Assembly (NCBI RefSeq): GCF_019219075.1
Contig: NZ_JAHUWJ010000008.1
Span: 186,001 to 250,000 of the forward strand
Direction of reading: 5' to 3'
DNA: 64,000 bases
Source: Chitinophaga sp. sic0106
Lineage (GTDB): Bacteria; Bacteroidota; Bacteroidia; Chitinophagales; Chitinophagaceae
Below the pieces are notes generated by a model, which saw only the letters and a program-made list of their open reading frames with translations, did not search any database and was not told the DNA's origin. Below are positions 61,062 to 64,000 of the stretch, in pieces (positions within the stretch are counted from its first letter, which is position 1; the number at the start of each line of letters is the position of its first letter). The position numbers were made by a program, and so were the translations under genes.

Positions 61062-61167
61062 ATCTGTTTGGTTTGTGGTTTGATAGGTTTTATCTACCTT
61101 TACCTTGTTGTTGTTAAATCTGCCGATTTGCAGTAATGATTTGCCCGGCACGCCACGCTGGGCATTT

Positions 61168-61731
61168 TTATTGAACCTGTACGATCTCGAAATCTGAGGT
61201 CTTTACAAATAGTTTCTTCTCAGTAAGATGCTTAATTGAAGGGCATTGGCCATCTCCAAGGGAATAGGTAAGTTTAGAGCTGCTGCCCAAGGTCTCCACC
61301 GTCGCGGAGCTGCTGCCCAAGGTCTTCACCGTCGCGGAGCTGCTGTCCAAGGTCTTCACCGTCGCGGAGCTGCTGTCCCAGGTCTCCACCATCGCGGAGC
61401 TGCTGCCCAAGGTCTTCACCGTCGCGGAGCTGCTGCCCAAGGTGATTAAATAGGTAGGGGAATTGATTTCTATATTGTGGTGACCTGACGTATATATGTT
61501 GTTGGAGAATAGGAGCTCTTTACCAAATAGACCTTCCAGAATATCTGCCAGCCCTTCAACACGGTAGGATATCCATGAGATATTATCCTTAATTATATTA
61601 ATTAAATCTTCCATGTTTTGGGACTGATCTGTTCTTTCTGCTTGTCCTTCGCACCAGTCAAGATCCTCTCCCTTTTGCAAGATGAAGGCTTTCACCTCCT
61701 CGAAAGTTTTGGTAGCTGTTTCCATGATCAA
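61168..61731 (-). CDS. Phage protein with tandem SSSATVKT repeats
   Basis: A 187-residue protein. Residues 1-95 are helical (FEEVKAFILQKGEDLDWCEGQ, LINIIKDNISWISYRVEGL). Then come five full and one partial copy of a 10-residue repeat LGSSSATVKT, with W/L and G/D variation at the start. The C-terminal 40 residues follow. The repeats would fold as short beta-turns, as in a beta-helix or stalk. No function is known. The gene is 107 bases upstream of the exonuclease-partner gene. Confidence 0.75.
   Translation of the reverse strand: MIMETATKTFEEVKAFILQKGEDLDWCEGQAERTDQSQNMEDLINIIKDNISWISYRVEGLADILEGLFGKELLFSNNIYTSGHHNIEINSPTYLITLGSSSATVKTLGSSSAMVETWDSSSATVKTLDSSSATVKTLGSSSATVETLGSSSKLTYSLGDGQCPSIKHLTEKKLFVKTSDFEIVQVQ
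61277..61443. repeat. Tandem 30-base coding repeat
   Basis: Five full 30-base units (61277-61426) and a 17-base partial one, differing by 1-3 bases, read on the minus strand as (L/W)(G/D)SSSATVKT. The mismatches sit mostly at the same few positions. Confidence 0.9.
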
Positions 61732-61743
61732 TAGATGAGGTGT

Positions 61744-61857
61744 TTAGTGTTTTTTAATTATTTGAATGAGATAATAAGCTGATACAGCGGCTAGGACAGT
61801 CAGCAACATGAATATGAACTGCCCTATACTTCTGATTCTTCTCCAGGTTGCATGCAT
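61744..61857 (-). CDS. 37-residue membrane protein
   Basis: MHATWRRIRSIGQ then a hydrophobic span of about 18 residues (FIFMLLTVLAAVSAYYLI) and a basic end. A single-span membrane protein; not recognised. Confidence 0.6.
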   Translation of the reverse strand: MHATWRRIRSIGQFIFMLLTVLAAVSAYYLIQIIKKH

Positions 61858-61876
61858 GACTTTTGATTTTAAGAAC

Positions 61877-61920
61877 AGGCGGGGAAAATTCAACTACTTC
61901 TTTTTTTAAAAACCCCGCCT
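61877..61920. terminator. Possible terminator hairpin
   Basis: An 8-bp stem AGGCGGGG/CCCCGCCT with a 28-base A/T-rich loop. The loop is long and no clear T-run follows, so it is weak. The stretch 61921-62113 holds no convincing gene. Confidence 0.4.
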
Positions 61921-62113
61921 GCATTGTCTACTGTCTGTTTGAGAATAAAATCAATAACCCAATTGCTTTCAAATCGAGTGGCCGTCTGTAGGGTTGTCTG
62001 GCCATTCAGGATCTCTTATGTGATGCATACTTTAGCTTTTGTGCTACGTTTTAGGCAAGGGAATCCCAGGCCGCTATCGCAGCTTGTTTTTGAATTATGA
62101 ATAAAGCGTTATT

Positions 62114-62257
62114 TGGTGGAGTGGGCAGGATTCGAACCTGCATGACAACATATCGTGGGAACGGTTAAGGTTCGCAGCCTTTCAGCCTTAACGGAATTAA
62201 GCTATACCTTCAGTTGTCTTACGTGCGATAAGCGTCTACCAATTTCGCCACCACTCC
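62114..62257 (-). tRNA. Unusual tRNA-like gene with an enlarged middle region
   Basis: A perfect 7-bp acceptor stem GGAGTGG/CCACTCC, discriminator A and an encoded CCA, a class-II-like D arm (GCG, loop AAATTGGTAGA, CGC), and a perfect T arm GCAGG/CCTGC with TTCGAAT. Between the D and T arms are about 90 bases instead of the roughly 30-40 of a class II tRNA. They contain a short stem CTTA/TAAG closing TCGCACG (62218-62232), a GACAAC/GTTGTC stem (62144-62149, 62213-62218) and an inner GTTAAGG/CCTTAAC hairpin. No anticodon can be assigned: the apparent GCA lacks the usual U33. Total 144 bases. Confidence 0.7.
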
Positions 62258-62263
62258 ATGTAA

Positions 62264-62416
62264 TTAATCGTAATACTGTAGTCTTTCCCGGTCCCTCTCC
62301 AGTTGTTCAGCTACCTTCCTATCACGTTGCCACCGGTGAAACTCCGCTATGTCCTCCGGGAAATCCCAATCATGATCTTCTGGTTCATCAATCCAATCTT
62401 CTGGTTCTTCAGGCAT
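62264..62416 (-). CDS. 50-residue acidic phage protein
   Basis: MPEEPEDWIDEPEDHDWDF then a helical charged end (VAEQLERDRERLQYYD). Very acidic; possibly a DNA mimic or anti-host peptide, but nothing proves it. It ends six bases before the tRNA-like gene. Confidence 0.65.
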   Translation of the reverse strand: MPEEPEDWIDEPEDHDWDFPEDIAEFHRWQRDRKVAEQLERDRERLQYYD

Positions 62417-62505
62417 ACAAAATGAGTTTTAAAGTTTGGTAGCAGGGCGAACCTGCCGCCGTTTTGCTAACTGTTTCGTCTAGTTTCCATTACTGGAAAG
62501 AAATC

Positions 62506-62748
62506 TTAGGAGGTTGCGCCAAACACTGCCCACATAGAGGCCTGTTGCATATTGGTTTGAGCAACCGACAGCGCACGGGCATCCTTACCTTCAGCTTTCA
62601 GTCTTTCGCAGGCATCGATAAAGGCGGCTGCCAATGTTTTGAGTTCTGCCACGTCAGTGTTCTGTGACGGATTGAATGATTTTCTTACTGCTCTTTCACC
62701 ATAGGTGAGTACTGGTTCCTGGCTGCATGTGCCCATTACATTTTCCAT
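62506..62748 (-). CDS. Acb2/Tad1-like domain protein (anti-defence candidate)
   Basis: An 80-residue protein. After a short variable N-terminus it has GERAVRKSFNPSQN, then VAELKTLAAAFIDACERL, then ALSVAQTNMQQASMWAVFGAT. This helix-turn-helix-hairpin pattern, with the (S)FNPS start and the xAxTxxQxAxMWxVxA end, is that of the Acb2/Tad1 hairpin family as I remember it. Acb2 proteins sequester cyclic oligonucleotides and block CBASS or Thoeris defence. The match is by motif only. The gene lies in a row of tiny membrane-protein genes. Confidence 0.65.
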   Translation of the reverse strand: MENVMGTCSQEPVLTYGERAVRKSFNPSQNTDVAELKTLAAAFIDACERLKAEGKDARALSVAQTNMQQASMWAVFGATS

Positions 62749-62749
62749 T

Positions 62750-62836
62750 TTACTTCAATTTTGCTCCTTCCTTAATAACCCAGACCAGCAGGAGTATTAT
62801 AGTCAGGGTGGTGATGAAATTATTTAGCTCGTTCAT
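62750..62836 (-). CDS. 28-residue membrane peptide
   Basis: MNELNNFITT followed by a hydrophobic span (LTIILLLVWVI) and KEGAKLK. It ends one base before the Acb2-like gene starts. Confidence 0.55.
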   Translation of the reverse strand: MNELNNFITTLTIILLLVWVIKEGAKLK

Positions 62837-62901
62837 TTATCAGTAGATTGGGCGGTAGGGCGAGCATACCGCCGGCTGTTAAGAACCAACACGTAGGTTG
62901 T

Positions 62902-63033
62902 CTAACCCCAAAAATCTTCGTCGTATATGCTGTCACGTTGAGTAAGCGATTTCCAGAGGCAAATAAGCCCGATGATAGCTAACACACCCACAACACCAGC
63001 GCACGCATATGAGAATAATTCGTTCATGTCCAT
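62902..63033 (-). CDS. 43-residue membrane protein
   Basis: MDMNELFSYACAG then a hydrophobic span (VVGVLAIIGLICLW), and a polar acidic tail KSLTQRDSIYDEDFWG. Starts at 63033 or 63027. Single span, not recognised. Confidence 0.6.
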   Translation of the reverse strand: MDMNELFSYACAGVVGVLAIIGLICLWKSLTQRDSIYDEDFWG

Positions 63034-63044
63034 TTTTTGAGAGG

Positions 63045-63233
63045 TTACATTTTATCCAGGATATTCATCTCAGAGGACTGGTCCTCCAGCAACTTCCTGT
63101 GCTCTTCGTCAATCTCTACTCCACGGCGCCGCGCCTCCCTGGTTTCTCTCCTTACTTCTGAATGCCATGCGAGTAACGCTAATACAAAAGCCATTACAAG
63201 AAACCCGAATATGTATATTGAAAAATTATTCAT
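63045..63233 (-). CDS. 62-residue membrane protein with charged tail
   Basis: A hydrophobic span at residues 6-23 (IYIFGFLVMAFVLALLAW) followed by a charged, helix-forming tail (SEVRRETREARRRGVEIDEEH). Its size and topology resemble phage spanin or superinfection-exclusion-like proteins, without clear homology. Confidence 0.65.
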   Translation of the reverse strand: MNNFSIYIFGFLVMAFVLALLAWHSEVRRETREARRRGVEIDEEHRKLLEDQSSEMNILDKM

Positions 63234-63307
63234 TGTTTGCGTTTTTGGTAAGGTTTAAAGATCGGCAGCCAGTGGACACCGGCCGCCTGACCTATTTATC
63301 CCTATAC

Positions 63308-63424
63308 CTATGAAATATCTTCACTGTCTAAATAAGCATCTCGCTCAGCGAGGGAGCCGGCTCTTACGCAGCACCAAGCCAGGAAGGCGAGGACCGCGGC
63401 ACCGGTGATCAGCGTGATCCACAT
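63308..63424 (-). CDS. 38-residue membrane protein
   Basis: MWITLITGAAVLAFLAWCC then VRAGSLAERDAYLDSEDIS, a single-span protein with an acidic tail. It overlaps the next gene's end by 16 bases. Confidence 0.55.
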   Translation of the reverse strand: MWITLITGAAVLAFLAWCCVRAGSLAERDAYLDSEDIS

Positions 63425-63594
63425 AACCGATCTGTTAGGTCATCAATGATGCACATTTGCCAGAAGGCAAGACCCAGGTAGGCCAGTTGCACCAGCGCAT
63501 ACTTGCTACGCTGTGCAGCAATACATAGGCTGTCCAGCTTCTCCTGGTGGTACCGCATCTGATCCTCAACCGCGATTACTGGTCTCATTGCCAT
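63409..63594 (-). CDS. 61-residue phage protein
   Basis: From the ATG at 63594, MAMRPVIAVEDQMRYHQEKLD then a weakly hydrophobic segment (YALVQLAYLGLAFWQ) and a short polar end. The ORF is open 16 codons further, but that stretch reads as the neighbour's antisense. Not recognised. Confidence 0.5.
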   Translation of the reverse strand: MAMRPVIAVEDQMRYHQEKLDSLCIAAQRSKYALVQLAYLGLAFWQMCIIDDLTDRLCGSR

Positions 63595-63739
63595 GGCACA
63601 CAGGATTAATGAGTGATTTAATACACAGGGCCATGGCCACAATACCCACTACAGGTATTACTGCATTCTGAAACACCAGACCGAGGCCTATCATCACGGC
63701 GCCACACAGGGCGATTGGTAGTAAATTTGGCTGTCTCAT
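63566..63739 (-). CDS. 57-residue membrane protein
   Basis: Two hydrophobic stretches (IALCGAVMIGLGLVF and VIPVVGIVAMALCI) in a 57-residue protein starting MRQPNLLP. It may span the membrane twice and could be a holin-like or immunity protein, though no test is possible from sequence alone. Confidence 0.55.
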   Translation of the reverse strand: MRQPNLLPIALCGAVMIGLGLVFQNAVIPVVGIVAMALCIKSLINPVCHGNETSNRG

Positions 63740-63786
63740 GATCTGTAAATTGAAAGAGTTTATACAGAGGGGCCGAAGCCCCTGGT

Positions 63787-64000
63787 TTACTTGGTTTTTG
63801 CGAATCGTTTCAGTTCAACTGCCAGCGCATTGTAATCATGGACGCCTGCGGAAGACTGGGAGATGACTACTATCTGTTTTTCGCTATTCAGGGCAGCGAC
63901 CATAACGGGCAGACGTTTGTCGGAGATAACCACCGCTTCTGGGCTGCTCCAGTGTTCAATGCCGAGTTTCTGGCATTTTTTGACGATTTTGGAAAGGGGA
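63787..64000 (-). CDS. C-terminal part of an unknown phage protein (cut by the window)
   Basis: About 70 codons ending at TAA 63789-63787, reading in from the right edge: IVKKCQKLGIEHWSSPEAVV, then LPVMVAALNSEKQIVVISQS and KRFAKTK. An alternating strand/helix pattern, not recognised. Confidence 0.65.
   Translation of the reverse strand, partial: PLSKIVKKCQKLGIEHWSSPEAVVISDKRLPVMVAALNSEKQIVVISQSSAGVHDYNALAVELKRFAKTK

Larger units (their letters stand above)
49745..64000. mobile_element. Integrated phage-like element at ssrA (right end outside the window)
   Basis: From the tmRNA 3' end onward almost all genes are short, tightly overlapping and on the minus strand, with phage-type functions (serine integrase, HNH nucleases, cytosine methyltransferase, ssDNA-binding-like protein, replication initiator-like protein, exonuclease, tRNA-like gene, small membrane proteins). 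No structural, portal or terminase gene is seen before 64000, so the element is incomplete here and the opposite attachment site is not in view. Confidence 0.85.

Noticed and set aside
61277..61443. CRISPR array suspected from 30-base repeats in the element
   Set aside because: Units are adjacent without spacers and keep an open reading frame on the minus strand.
61246..61449. Plus-strand ORF (RRGAAAQGLH repeats)
   Set aside because: It is the antisense reading of the SSSATVKT repeat; the minus-strand protein has normal flanking domains.
62218..62232. Firm assignment of a Cys (GCA) anticodon to the tRNA-like gene
   Set aside because: The loop TCGCACG lacks U33 and the stem is only four pairs, so an anticodon call would be a guess.
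49745..64000. Naming the element a complete prophage
   Set aside because: No capsid, portal, terminase or tail gene is seen and the far attachment site is outside the window.

Overview
The window looks like a piece of a Bacteroidota chromosome, most likely Chitinophagaceae (Chitinophaga-like). The evidence is a type IX secretion (T9SS) cargo with a gliding-type C-terminal domain next to a PorP/SprF gene, TAnnTTTG promoter boxes with TTTG about 20 bases upstream, very few Shine-Dalgarno sequences, a DUF5683 gene inside a parAB-dapB operon, and an APS-type CysH. All family calls come from reading motifs. No alignment or database search was run.

Positions 1-22600 carry core metabolism and housekeeping. 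They include aconitase, a PspC-domain protein, a lipoprotein gene broken by one in-frame stop, KdsA, an SDR-type threonine dehydrogenase-like enzyme, the sulfate assimilation set cysH-cysD-cysN behind an Rrf2 regulator gene, the parA-parB-DUF5683-dapB operon, a UPF0173 hydrolase, a membrane metallophosphoesterase, two outer-membrane proteins, Lon, PdxJ and AhcY. Many intergenic spaces hold clear hairpin terminators. A few hold longer perfect palindromes that are not ordinary terminators.

Positions 22690-39150 form one surface-protein locus. A strong promoter and a leader of about 330 bases precede a giant Calx-beta adhesin of about 3450 residues with a type-B T9SS tail. Closely spaced behind it are a PorP/SprF protein, a lipoprotein with TPR, PD40 and OmpA regions, and a propeller plus Calx-beta protein. 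The four genes look like one transcription unit for a secreted adhesin and its outer-membrane partners.

Positions 39600-49200 return to core genes: a GNAT, a DsbA-family protein, PrsW, a PolX whose polymerase-site aspartates appear replaced by glutamate, an Ala/Lys/Pro-rich histone-like protein, L27 and L21, a GH3 protein, Dxr and RseP.

At 49372-49744 lies the tmRNA gene ssrA. From its 3' end to the right edge of the window runs an integrated phage-like element that is not finished at 64000. Its large serine recombinase ends inside the tmRNA gene on the opposite strand. Nearly all element genes are on the minus strand, packed with overlaps. They include an HNH nuclease, a cytosine-5 methyltransferase that shares its DNA with a second long conserved-looking reading frame, a DUF3127 ssDNA-binding-like protein, a replication-initiator-like protein, an exonuclease VIII-like nuclease, a repeat protein, an unusual 144-base tRNA-like gene, an Acb2/Tad1-like anti-defence candidate and a run of tiny membrane proteins. 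No capsid or tail gene is in the window, so phage versus another integrating element is not settled.
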